The position numbers were made by a program, and so were the translations under genes. Below the pieces are notes generated by a model. That model saw only the letters and a program-made list of their open reading frames with translations, did not search any database and was not told the origin of the DNA. Below, piece after piece: positions 1 through 8,364 of a stretch of 19,467 nucleotides of DNA. The stretch comes from JBEKVE01 sp049514335 (GTDB lineage: Bacteria; Actinomycetota; Acidimicrobiia; Acidimicrobiales; UBA8190). The stretch spans positions 1-19,467 of the forward strand of contig JBEKVE010000038.1 in the NCBI GenBank assembly GCA_049514335.1. The letters run 5' to 3'. Every line of letters starts with the position of its first letter. Position 1 is the stretch's first letter.

Positions 1-1
1 G

Positions 2-3000
2 GTCACCGCCACGCTCCCCGCCACCTGCACCGCCGGGGACACCCTCATCGCCACGGTCAGCATCGGCCAGCAGACCGGCGCCCCGGGCCTCGTGACGGCC
101 ACGCCGGCGGGGTGGCAGCGCCTGTACGAGCACTCCCCCACGGACGTCTCGCCCTACCAGGGATGGTTCGCCCTGTCGGGCTGCTCGGGAACCAAGAGCG
201 TGACCTTCTCGATCTCCGCCCCCGGTGACAGCTCGGGCACGGCCGGAACCGTGGTCGTGAGCGAGTTCTCGGGCCTCCCCAACCCCGTGGCCGAGGACTT
301 CGCCACCAACAACGGCACCGGGACCACCTCCTCCAGCGCCACGCTGGCCGGCCAGACACCGGCGGCGTCGGGTGAGCTCACCATCAGCGCCCTCACCTTC
401 TCGGGGACGTCCCCGTCCTCGACCACCCCCGCCACCTGGACGGCGGCCGGCTCCGAGACCGGGACGCTCCCGACCTACACCTACTGGCAGGTGGGAACGG
501 CCAGCACCCCCACCGCCTCCTACGCCTGGTCGCCGGCCGCGCCCTTCGAGGCCACCCTGATCGCCCTGAAGGCCGGGCCGACGGTCCTGCCCGATGTCGT
601 GCAGGAGGCGCAGGGCGTCTTCTCGTCCCAGTCGACGTGGTCGGTGAGCATGGGCGCGGTCCACGCCGGTGACGCCCTGCTCGCCCTGATCGGCACGGAC
701 GCGTCGGGGACCACCGGAGCGGGCTACGAGGCCGGCACCGTGTCGGGCGGCGGGGTGACCTGGCAGCGGGTGTCGGGCTCCATCCTCTCCGGCGACGGCA
801 CGGCCGAGGTGTGGGCCGGCTTCGGCTCGAGCGGCACCACCGGGACCACGTCGGTGACCGCCACCCTGGCGGGCGCGGCCGACGGCCACCTGGTGGTGGG
901 CGAGGTGTCGGGCATCACCGGCATCGACACGGCGGCCATCGCCGTGGGGACGAGCGCCACCCCGACCGCCGGCTCCATCACCCCCCGCGCCGGGGATCTG
1001 GTGGTGAGCCTGCTCAGCGCCAACCTGTCGTCGGTGGTCACCCACCTCCAGCCCAACTGGTCGACGTTCTCCATGGTGGGAACGTCCTACGCGGCGGAGT
1101 GGGAGAGCGACATGCCCAACGTCGCCTCGGCCCCGCAGTGGACCACGAGCCCGTCCGGCCCCTGGGACGCCGTGCAGGCCGCCTTCACCGCCGGCGTCCC
1201 CACGGGGACACCGGGCCCGGTGGGCACCTTCGGCACCAAGAACGGGGTGGGCATCACCACCCTGTCCGACGCCCCGGCGGGCGTGGGCGACGTCATGGTG
1301 GTGGGGGTCAAGGTGTCGTCGGCCACCATCACCGCCTCGAGCGTGACGGGGGGCGGGGTGAGCACCTGGACCCGGCTCTCGCAGCACAGCGCCGACGGGG
1401 TGGACACCGAGCTGTGGATGGGCCCGGTCACCGCCACCGGAGCCGGCACCATCACCGTGACGTTCTCGGCCTCGGTCACGAGCACCGGCACCGAGCTCGT
1501 CGACCAGGAGTTCTCCTCGGGGCTCGGGGCGAGCACCACGTGGGCGCTCGACAAGGCGGGAAGCCTGACCAACGCCTCCTCCACCGCCGTTGCCTATCCG
1601 AGCCTCGCCCCGGCCAAGACCGGTGAGCTCTACGTCGGCTACGCCTGGGTGCTCCAGCAGGGCCTGGCCGGATCCACGTCGGGGGTCACCTACGACATCG
1701 TGCCCACCTCCACCAACGTGTTCGTGTTCGACCCCGCCACCTCGGCCACCCTGGCGCCGGGCGCCACCCAGACCCCGGCCGGCACCTCGGTGTCGGTGGG
1801 GGCCCTTTTGAGCGCCACCAGCACCGCACCGCCCGGGCCCGTCGTCACCGGCGTGTCGCCCGCCGCGGGCCCGCTCACGGGGGGCACGTCGGTGATCATC
1901 ACCGGCTCGAACTTCTCCGGCGTGACCGGCGTCTCCTTCGGATCGAGCGCCGCCACCACCTACAGCGTGACCAACACCGGGTCCATCACCGCCATCGCCC
2001 CGTCGGGCACAGGAACGGTGAACATCACCGTCACCACCACCGCCGGCACGAGCGCCACGTCGAGCTTCGACGACTTCACCTACGACCCCGCCCCCGCCGT
2101 GAGCGGGGTGAGCCCCACCCAGGGATCGACGGCGGGGGGCACACAGGTGATCATCACCGGCACCGCCTTCACCGGCGCCACCGCCGTGGACTTCGGCTCG
2201 AGCACCGCCGCCTTCACCGTCAACAGCGCCACCCAGATCACCGCCACCGCCCCGACCGGCGCCGGCACGGTGAACGTCACCGTGGCGACCCCCGGAGGCA
2301 CGAGCGCCACGTCGAACGCGGATGACTACACCTACGTGGTGCTGCCCGCCGTCACCGGCGTGTCGCCGACGGCGGGCCCGCTCACGGGGGGCACGTCGGT
2401 CATCATCACCGGCTCGAACTTCTCCGGCGTGACCGGCGTCTCCTTCGGATCGAGCGCCGCCACCACCTACAGCGTGACCAACACCGGGTCCATCACCGCC
2501 ATCGCCCCGTCGGGCTCGGGGACGGTGAACATCACCGTCACCACCACCGCCGGCACGAGCGCCACGTCGAGCGCCGATGACTTCACCTACGACCCCGTCC
2601 CCGCCGTGAGCGGGGTGAGCCCCTCGGCCGGCCCGCTGGCCGGAGGCACGTCGGTGGTCATCACCGGCACCGCCTTCACCGGCGCCACCGCCGTGGACTT
2701 CGGGACCACCGCGGCCACCTCGTTCACCGTCAACAGCGCCACCCAGATCACCGCCACCGCCCCGGGCGGCACAGGCACCGTCGACGTCACCGTCACCACC
2801 CCGGGAGGCGAGAGCACCACCTCGGTGGCAGACCGCTACGGCTACGACGCGGCGCCGACCGTGTCCGGCCTGGGCACGTCGTCGGGAACGGCGGCGGGGG
2901 GCACGTCCGTGGTCGTCACGGGCACGAACCTGTCGGCGGCGACAGGGGTGCTGTTCGGGACCACGGCGGCCACCTCGTTCACCGTCAACAGCGCCACCCA

Positions 3001-4897
3001 GATCACCGCCACGGCCCCGGCCGGCACGGGCACCGTCGACGTCAGCGTGACGAGCCCGGGCGGCACGAGCGCCACGTCGAGCGCCGATCAGTTCACCTAC
3101 ACGGGGTCCACGGGCATCAGCCCCGTGGGATCGATGAACGACGCCATGGGGATGAACGTCACCACCCTGGCGGTGTCCCCCGCCCACAGCACCGACGCCA
3201 TGGTGCTCGGGGTCAAGGTGTCGTCGGGGTCGGTCACGGTGTCGTCGGTCACCGGCGGCGGGTCGACGGGCTGGAGCCGGCTCACCCAGTACGGCGCGGA
3301 CGGGGTGGACGTCGAGTTGTGGATCGGGACGGTGACCTCCCCGGGGGCGGCCACGGTCACCGTGACGTTCTCGTCGTCGGTGTCGACCACGGGCGTCGAG
3401 CTCCTGGCCCAGGAGTTCGCCTCGGGCCTGGGCGCCTCCACCACGTGGGGCCTCGACAAGGCGGGCGCGCAGGCCAACGCAAGCGGCACGGCCGTGACGT
3501 TCCCGAGCCTGACGCCGTCGCACAGCGGCGAGCTGTACGTCGGCTACGCCTGGGTGCTCCAGGAGGGCCTGGCCGGATCGACACCCGGGGTCACCTACGA
3601 CATCGTCCCCACCTCGACCAACGTGTTCCTCTACGACCAGAGCACCACCACCGCCCTGGCGCCAGGCGCCACCCAGACCCCGGCGGGGACGTCGGTGGTG
3701 GTGGGTGCGCTCGTGTCGAACTCGGGCTCGTCCACCTCGAGCAGCGTCAAAGTGAGCGCCGTGTCACCGGGATCGGGCTTCGACACCGGGGGGACGTCGG
3801 TGACGGTCACCGGAACCGGCTTCACGGGGGTGACGGGCGTGGCCTTCGGCGGCGTGCCGGCCACGTCGTTCACCGTCAACAGCACCACCCAGATCACCGC
3901 CACCGCCCCGGCCGGGGCCGACGGGGTGGTGGACGTCACCGTCTCCAACACGACGGGGACGAGCGCCCTGTCCACCGCCGACCAGTTCATCGACGTGACC
4001 ACCCAGGCGGCGTCGATCCCCATCGGCGTCTACCCGCCGGCGGGGGGCAGCGACCCGGCCGGTGTGGCGGCATGGGGCACGTCCACGGGCACCACGCCCA
4101 CCCACGCCCTCGACTTCCTCGACTACGGCGACGGGTGGACCGGGCTCGACGGCGCCGGCGCGGCGGCGTCGTGGAACGGCTCGGGGTACCAGCTCGTGCT
4201 GGCGGTGCCCATGATCCCCGACAACTCGAGCGGGACGGCCCAGGGCACCCTGGCGCAGGGGGCGACGGGCGCCTACAACCAGTACTTCACCACCCTGGCC
4301 CAGAACCTGATCGCCGACGGCCAGGCCAACGCCATCCTCCGCCTGGGATGGGAGTTCAACGGCAACTGGTATCCGTGGAGCGTCGCCACCTCCACCGACG
4401 CCGCGAACTTCGTGGCCTACTGGCAGCAGATCGTCACCACCATGCGGGCCGTGCCGGGCGAGGCCTTCAAGTTCTTCTGGAACCCCAACGGCCCCAGCCC
4501 CACCAGCTACACCGCCGCCCAGGCCTACCCCGGCAACGCCTACGTGGACTACGTGGGGACCGACGTCTACGACAACTTCTGGGGCACGCCCTTCACGCCC
4601 CAGGCCTCGTGGGTCAACCAGCTGGAGCAGCAGTGGGGCCTCGACTGGCTGGCGTCGTTCGCAGCCCAGAACAGCAAGCCCATCGCCATCGCCGAGTGGT
4701 CCGACGAGGTCGACAGCACCGGCAACGGGTTCGGCGACGACCCGAGCTTCGTCGACTACATGGCCAACTGGTTCGTGGCCAACCACGTGGCCTTCACCGA
4801 CGTCTTCTCCTACGACTCCTCGAGCGCGTACCGCAACAACCTGCTCGACGGCACCTTCCCCAAGTCCCTGGCCGAGTTCGAGAGGGTCTTCGGCTGA
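2..4897 (+). CDS. Giant multidomain surface protein: beta-rich repeats, IPT/TIG domains and C-terminal GH26-like glycosidase (5' partial)
   Basis: The frame is open from the first bases, so the true start and signal peptide lie outside the window; 1631 residues are visible. Order: two beta-rich repeats (about nt 2-570 and 580-1190), a third longer repeat (about 1200-1830), five IPT/TIG domains (about 1838-3108), a second copy of the long repeat (about 3109-3735), a sixth TIG domain (about 3750-4000), then a glycoside hydrolase module (about 4009-4897). The module has LRLGWEFNGNWYPWSV, with the likely acid/base Glu codon at 4352, and PIAIAEWSDE, with the likely nucleophile Glu at 4694, 114 residues apart. 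This fits clan GH-A, most like GH26 beta-mannanase/lichenase-type enzymes. TIG domains are Ig-like folds often used as spacers or binding modules in surface proteins. I infer a secreted or wall-bound enzyme acting on an extracellular polysaccharide; the substrate is unknown. No LPXTG or C-terminal membrane segment follows, because the protein ends directly after the catalytic module. Confidence 0.9.
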   Translation, partial: VTATLPATCTAGDTLIATVSIGQQTGAPGLVTATPAGWQRLYEHSPTDVSPYQGWFALSGCSGTKSVTFSISAPGDSSGTAGTVVVSEFSGLPNPVAEDFATNNGTGTTSSSATLAGQTPAASGELTISALTFSGTSPSSTTPATWTAAGSETGTLPTYTYWQVGTASTPTASYAWSPAAPFEATLIALKAGPTVLPDVVQEAQGVFSSQSTWSVSMGAVHAGDALLALIGTDASGTTGAGYEAGTVSGGGVTWQRVSGSILSGDGTAEVWAGFGSSGTTGTTSVTATLAGAADGHLVVGEVSGITGIDTAAIAVGTSATPTAGSITPRAGDLVVSLLSANLSSVVTHLQPNWSTFSMVGTSYAAEWESDMPNVASAPQWTTSPSGPWDAVQAAFTAGVPTGTPGPVGTFGTKNGVGITTLSDAPAGVGDVMVVGVKVSSATITASSVTGGGVSTWTRLSQHSADGVDTELWMGPVTATGAGTITVTFSASVTSTGTELVDQEFSSGLGASTTWALDKAGSLTNASSTAVAYPSLAPAKTGELYVGYAWVLQQGLAGSTSGVTYDIVPTSTNVFVFDPATSATLAPGATQTPAGTSVSVGALLSATSTAPPGPVVTGVSPAAGPLTGGTSVIITGSNFSGVTGVSFGSSAATTYSVTNTGSITAIAPSGTGTVNITVTTTAGTSATSSFDDFTYDPAPAVSGVSPTQGSTAGGTQVIITGTAFTGATAVDFGSSTAAFTVNSATQITATAPTGAGTVNVTVATPGGTSATSNADDYTYVVLPAVTGVSPTAGPLTGGTSVIITGSNFSGVTGVSFGSSAATTYSVTNTGSITAIAPSGSGTVNITVTTTAGTSATSSADDFTYDPVPAVSGVSPSAGPLAGGTSVVITGTAFTGATAVDFGTTAATSFTVNSATQITATAPGGTGTVDVTVTTPGGESTTSVADRYGYDAAPTVSGLGTSSGTAAGGTSVVVTGTNLSAATGVLFGTTAATSFTVNSATQITATAPAGTGTVDVSVTSPGGTSATSSADQFTYTGSTGISPVGSMNDAMGMNVTTLAVSPAHSTDAMVLGVKVSSGSVTVSSVTGGGSTGWSRLTQYGADGVDVELWIGTVTSPGAATVTVTFSSSVSTTGVELLAQEFASGLGASTTWGLDKAGAQANASGTAVTFPSLTPSHSGELYVGYAWVLQEGLAGSTPGVTYDIVPTSTNVFLYDQSTTTALAPGATQTPAGTSVVVGALVSNSGSSTSSSVKVSAVSPGSGFDTGGTSVTVTGTGFTGVTGVAFGGVPATSFTVNSTTQITATAPAGADGVVDVTVSNTTGTSALSTADQFIDVTTQAASIPIGVYPPAGGSDPAGVAAWGTSTGTTPTHALDFLDYGDGWTGLDGAGAAASWNGSGYQLVLAVPMIPDNSSGTAQGTLAQGATGAYNQYFTTLAQNLIADGQANAILRLGWEFNGNWYPWSVATSTDAANFVAYWQQIVTTMRAVPGEAFKFFWNPNGPSPTSYTAAQAYPGNAYVDYVGTDVYDNFWGTPFTPQASWVNQLEQQWGLDWLASFAAQNSKPIAIAEWSDEVDSTGNGFGDDPSFVDYMANWFVANHVAFTDVFSYDSSSAYRNNLLDGTFPKSLAEFERVFG
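1844..2857 (+). repeat. Tandem duplication of a two-domain TIG unit, 2 x 507 bp
   Basis: Positions 1844-2350 and 2351-2857 each encode two IPT/TIG domains and form one higher-order repeat of 507 bp (169 codons). The first part of each unit (1844-2116 versus 2351-2623) is nearly identical at DNA level; only scattered substitutions are seen. The second half has diverged more, but shares a long block encoding ITGTAFTGATAVDFG. A fifth, more divergent TIG domain follows at about 2858-3108. The near identity points to recent in-frame duplication or gene conversion. Confidence 0.85.
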
Positions 4898-4959
4898 GCC
4901 CGGGGCCGGCTGCGGCTGCGGCTGCGGCTGCGGCTGCGGCTGCGGTAGAGGCTCAGCCC
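4892..4959. terminator. Inverted repeat enclosing a hexanucleotide microsatellite between convergent genes
   Basis: GGCTGAGCC at 4892-4900 is perfectly complementary to GGCTCAGCC at 4951-4959. Each arm carries the stop codon of one of the two converging genes (TGA at 4895-4897, and TGA on the minus strand at 4955-4953). Between them lie six perfect copies of GGCTGC (4908-4943). The arrangement could be a bidirectional transcription end, but the 50-nt loop is long and there is no T-tract, so the terminator role is inferred. Confidence 0.4.
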
Positions 4960-6581
4960 GGCACGACGGGCGGCGTGCCGTCCGGGGTGAGCACCTCGAT
5001 GCCGGCCGGCTTGGGGCTGTAGGTCGACCCGAGGCCGAGCACGAGGGCGTCCCCCACGGTGGCGATGCCCGACCAGTTGGCCTGGGGCAGGTTCACCTGG
5101 ACGATGAGACGGCCCGTGTCGACGTCGCGCACCTGCACCGCCGCAGCCGCCAGGGCGAGGCCGTCGAAGGCCATGCCCCCCGCCAGCGTGGTGGCCGAGA
5201 ACGACGCCGACTGGTTCGCCGACCACAGCACCGCCCCGGTGTGCGCGTCGAAGGCGTGGTCGGTCGGCTCCTGGGAGGCGAGATCGCGGGGGTCGGAGGG
5301 ATCGCACAGCTTCTGGGCGGCACCGTTGTGCTCGAAGCGGCCGAAGTCGCCCACCGCCGTGGCCCCCACCACGTGGGTGCCGTCGTAGGCGGTGGAGGCG
5401 ATGAAGCCACCCGAGAACCCGCCGAACACGACGTTGGTGGACCACAACGGCTTCCCCGTGGCGGGGTCGAGCGAGTAGTAGGTGCCGTCCTTGCCCCCCA
5501 CGCCCAGGAACGTGGCGTTGCCCTCGGCGTCCACCCCGGCGTTGGCCGTGGCCCCGAAGTCCCAGTCGCAGTCGAGGTCGGGCAGCGTCGGCTTGTACAC
5601 CCACGCCAGCTGGCCGGTGGCGACGTGCAGGGCCAGGACCGACTCCGACAGCGGCTCGCCACCGGCGAAGTCACAGTCGGCCGTGTCGAACACCACCAGG
5701 CCGAGGGCGGGGAGCAGCGTCCCCGACGACCACACGCTGCCGCATCCGTCGTACAGCGGTGAACCGCCGAGGGTCGACACGTCGGTCTGGTACTGCCATA
5801 CCGGATCGCCGGTGGCCAGGCTGGCGCCCACGATGTACCCGCCGTAGCCGGCCGCCCCGTCGACGTCGACGCCGAAGAGCACGACCCCGTCGTCCACCAC
5901 CGGCGACGAGAAGATGCGCGTGCCGTCCACGTCGGGATCGGGGGGCCGGTCGGGGCGCCCCGTGTAGTCGTGCTCCCAGTACGGCGCACCGGTGGCGGCG
6001 TTGAGGGCGTAGAGGGTGTAGCCGCCCCCGAAGATCACGAGCGCCGGGCGGCCGTCGCCGGCGGGCTCGAACCATGCCGACGAGGTGATGAGCCCGCCGT
6101 CGGAGGTGAGGTCACGGTGGACCTCGCTCGGGTAGGGCTGCACCCCGTCCTGGGACTTGATCCGGGTCTTCCAGCGCAGCTTCCCCGTCTCGAGGTCGAC
6201 GGCGTAGAAGTCGTCGTCCCACGAGCCGACGTACACGGTGTCGCCCACCACCGTGGGGGTGGCCGTCACCGAGTCACCGGTGGGGAAGATCCACGCCTTA
6301 CGCAGCGTCCGGGCCGTGGCCGGCGTCAGCGTGGTGCGGCCGTCGCCGGTGCGCTGGGCGTCGTGGGCGAAGGTGGGCCAGTCCCACTGGCCCACGGCGG
6401 CCGGCACGGCGGGGGGCGGGGTGGGCGGCGCCACCTTCACCGCCGCCGTGGTGCCCCCGCATCCGGCCAGCACGGCGGCGGCCACGGCCAGCACCGTGCC
6501 GGTGCGCCACGGATGCCGCCGGGCGCGCCTGCCCCGGCGATGCCCCCCGACGGCCCCCCGGCCGGGATCCGAGCGAGCCAC
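4953..6581 (-). CDS. PQQ-type beta-propeller lipoprotein
   Basis: 542 residues starting with GTG. The Arg-rich N-terminus is followed by a hydrophobic stretch ending in the lipobox LAGC (Cys41), so the protein should be lipid-anchored on the outer face of the membrane. The body has repeated blade motifs of the PQQ-binding-like propeller family, for example VYVGSWDDDFYAVDLETGK, TLYALNAATGAPYWEH, VLALHVATGQLAWVY, YYSLDPATGKPLWST and FDAHTGAVLWSAN, seven or so in all. Its opening (WPTFAHDAQRTG) resembles polyvinyl-alcohol dehydrogenase-like and BamB-like members. No CxxCH haem motif is present, so a quinohaemoprotein is unlikely; whether it binds PQQ cannot be told from sequence. It starts 7 bp after the stop of the upstream lipoprotein gene with no clear Shine-Dalgarno, suggesting translational coupling. 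No other in-frame start precedes the signal peptide. Confidence 0.9.
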   Translation of the reverse strand: MARSDPGRGAVGGHRRGRRARRHPWRTGTVLAVAAAVLAGCGGTTAAVKVAPPTPPPAVPAAVGQWDWPTFAHDAQRTGDGRTTLTPATARTLRKAWIFPTGDSVTATPTVVGDTVYVGSWDDDFYAVDLETGKLRWKTRIKSQDGVQPYPSEVHRDLTSDGGLITSSAWFEPAGDGRPALVIFGGGYTLYALNAATGAPYWEHDYTGRPDRPPDPDVDGTRIFSSPVVDDGVVLFGVDVDGAAGYGGYIVGASLATGDPVWQYQTDVSTLGGSPLYDGCGSVWSSGTLLPALGLVVFDTADCDFAGGEPLSESVLALHVATGQLAWVYKPTLPDLDCDWDFGATANAGVDAEGNATFLGVGGKDGTYYSLDPATGKPLWSTNVVFGGFSGGFIASTAYDGTHVVGATAVGDFGRFEHNGAAQKLCDPSDPRDLASQEPTDHAFDAHTGAVLWSANQSASFSATTLAGGMAFDGLALAAAAVQVRDVDTGRLIVQVNLPQANWSGIATVGDALVLGLGSTYSPKPAGIEVLTPDGTPPVVPG

Positions 6582-6588
6582 GTCGGGG

Positions 6589-8004
6589 TTACCCGAAGCC
6601 GGCGGTGCCGGGGGCGTTGGACGGGGGCCCGGCGTCAGGGGCGGGGTTCTCCGACGGACCCGACAGCGGCGCCACGATCTTCCCCGTGGGATAGGGGCAG
6701 ACCTGGGTGGCCGACGGCACGCACACGGTCACGCTGGTGGGGAAGTCGAAGCCGCCGTTCACCGCCACGGGAGTCGAGGGTTGGCCGTTGCTGAACGTCA
6801 CCCGCATGGCCCGGCCCTCGTTGCCGCCGGGCCCGCACCCGGTGAGCAAGGCCTTGCACACGATGTGGATGTCGATGAAGTAGAGGGTCCCGTCGGGGGC
6901 GAAGGCCATGCCGAAGGGGTTGTACTGGTCGGGGCTCTTGCCCAGGTCGGCGGCGGAGGTCCCCGGCAGCGAGGTGCGACCGGGCTCGGGCTTGCCCTCG
7001 GCGGTGAACCAGCGCACCGACGGGTTGCCGATGTAGCTGCTCACGGCGAAGCAGCCGCACGTGGGGTCCTTCGCCACCCCGGCGGGGAAGGGGACCTTCA
7101 CGAAGGTCGAGATGTGCAGCTTGCTGCGCGGGTAGAGCCCGCCCGGGCACTGCGCCGCGCTGGTGGGAAGCGACGACTGGGCGAAACGCAGCACGCTCGA
7201 GGTGCCGACGTTGGGCACGAGCACGTCGCCGTTGTCGGCCAGGTTCATCATCCCCGGCTGGGCCAGGCCGCCCGTGCCGTCGGTGTGGTGCGGGCCCGTG
7301 CCGCCGGCGTCGGGACCGTAGACGATGCAGTACGTCGTGTAGCTGGGGGCGAACCACTCCACCAGCCGCCCGCTGCTCTCGGGCGGGTAGTCGCCCTGGG
7401 CGGTGGCGATGTCGTTGCCGAGCACGTTGCCGTTCTTCTCGACCGCGCACCCGGTGTAGGTCTGGTTGTTGTTGAACACGCCGTTGGAGGTGGGTGGCGA
7501 GTCGCTGCCGATGCTCTGGCCCGGCATCTTGTAGGGACCCGGGACGTACAGGGTCTGTCCGCTGAAGGAGCCGTTGGGCTCGTCGAGCTCCTCACCGTCG
7601 GCGGGCTGCTTGTAGGGCTTGGCGCTGCCCAAGTTGTCCTGGGCGGGCAGGGTGGGGTCGTAGCCGACCACGAAGCGGCCGTCGGGGAGCAGGCACATCT
7701 GCCCGTTGGGGTCCCAGGGCGGGACGAGCTGGCCCTGGGTGCCCGAGGGCATCGACAGGAAGTCCTCCTCCTCGTTCTGGTCCCAGTACACGAGGTAGCT
7801 GGCGCCGGTGGTGGAACCGCCCTGTATGACCGAGGTGGGGGGTCCGCTCAGGCCGGTGGCATTGGTGGTGTAGGACCCCGGCACCGTCGTGGCGGTGGTC
7901 GTCGTGGCCGTCCCCGACTTGGCGGCCGACGAGCAGGCGGCGAGGAAGAAGCCGCAACACGCCAGGACCACCACGCCGGTGCCGAGCCTTGCGAGAAGTC
8001 TCAC
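6589..8004 (-). CDS. Secreted lipoprotein, probable beta-propeller (NHL/SMP-30-like), function unknown
   Basis: 471 residues from GTG at 8004. That start is preferred over the in-frame GTG at 8010 because a GGGGGAGG ribosome site lies 5 bases before it, but would abut the upstream one. The N-terminus MRLLARLGTGVVVLACCGFFLAAC is a signal peptide with lipobox LAAC (Cys24), followed by a Thr-rich linker. The rest has propeller-like strands: MCLLPDGRFVVGYDP, GMMNLADNGDVLVPN, FGMAFAPDGTLYFID. The FAPDGTLYF type of motif is common in NHL and SMP-30 propellers. The mature part has several cysteines (GCAVEK, TTYCIVYGP, PTCGCFAV, IVCKALLTGCGPGG), suggesting disulfides outside the cell. It is the first gene of a two-gene operon with the PQQ propeller. 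I do not recognise a precise family, and no enzymatic activity can be assigned. Confidence 0.85.
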   Translation of the reverse strand: MRLLARLGTGVVVLACCGFFLAACSSAAKSGTATTTTATTVPGSYTTNATGLSGPPTSVIQGGSTTGASYLVYWDQNEEEDFLSMPSGTQGQLVPPWDPNGQMCLLPDGRFVVGYDPTLPAQDNLGSAKPYKQPADGEELDEPNGSFSGQTLYVPGPYKMPGQSIGSDSPPTSNGVFNNNQTYTGCAVEKNGNVLGNDIATAQGDYPPESSGRLVEWFAPSYTTYCIVYGPDAGGTGPHHTDGTGGLAQPGMMNLADNGDVLVPNVGTSSVLRFAQSSLPTSAAQCPGGLYPRSKLHISTFVKVPFPAGVAKDPTCGCFAVSSYIGNPSVRWFTAEGKPEPGRTSLPGTSAADLGKSPDQYNPFGMAFAPDGTLYFIDIHIVCKALLTGCGPGGNEGRAMRVTFSNGQPSTPVAVNGGFDFPTSVTVCVPSATQVCPYPTGKIVAPLSGPSENPAPDAGPPSNAPGTAGFG

Positions 8005-8048
8005 GCCCACCTCCCCCGTCGTCCCGCAGGCCCCGCCCCGGGAACGAA

Positions 8049-8117
8049 GCTGACGTTATAGCAGGAGATCGTCAGCAAATCCTGGCGTTCTGAAAGCGTC
8101 GGAGGGCGTCAGAACGC
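8049..8117. promoter_or_regulatory. Divergent promoter/operator region with two inverted repeats
   Basis: In the gap between the divergent genes at 8004 and 8365 there are two clean inverted repeats. The first is GCTGACG (8049-8055) and CGTCAGC (8070-8076), 14 bp apart. The second is GCGTTCTGA (8085-8093) and TCAGAACGC (8109-8117), 15 bp apart. The first straddles a minus-strand TATAAC (8060-8055) that would serve as the -10 of the lipoprotein operon, giving a leader of about 45 nt; no good -35 is visible. CGTCAG recurs at 8107-8112. The pattern suits a dimeric regulator site. No regulator gene lies in the window. The rest of the gap (8118-8364) shows no further clear element. Confidence 0.4.
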
Positions 8118-8364
8118 GGCCAGTTCTGTCGACGGAGCGTGGCCGAAAGGGCAGAAACGCCCGAAGAGTGGTTGAACGACCCTATTCCGTGATTCATCAA
8201 ATGAGGGGATTGAGGTCCACGCCGAACGCCACCAAGGTTGTCTTTCGGCAGGAGGTCCGTTCGGGCACCGGTCGGTACAACAGGGGGGGTTCCGCAGCGT
8301 GCCCGCAGTGGGGCCCGGTCCTGTCATGCGCGGTTTTCCAGCGCCAACAGGGAGGGGCCGTTTC

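Noticed and set aside
3319..5022. Long + strand ORF (567 codons) overlapping the giant surface gene
   Set aside because: Arg/His/Gly/Pro-rich shadow of the true frame, with no domain; typical of very GC-rich DNA.
6238..8061. Long + strand ORF (607 codons) opposite the lipoprotein operon
   Set aside because: Composition is low-complexity Gly/Arg/Val and no motif is present. The minus-strand frames have signal peptides, lipoboxes and propeller motifs.
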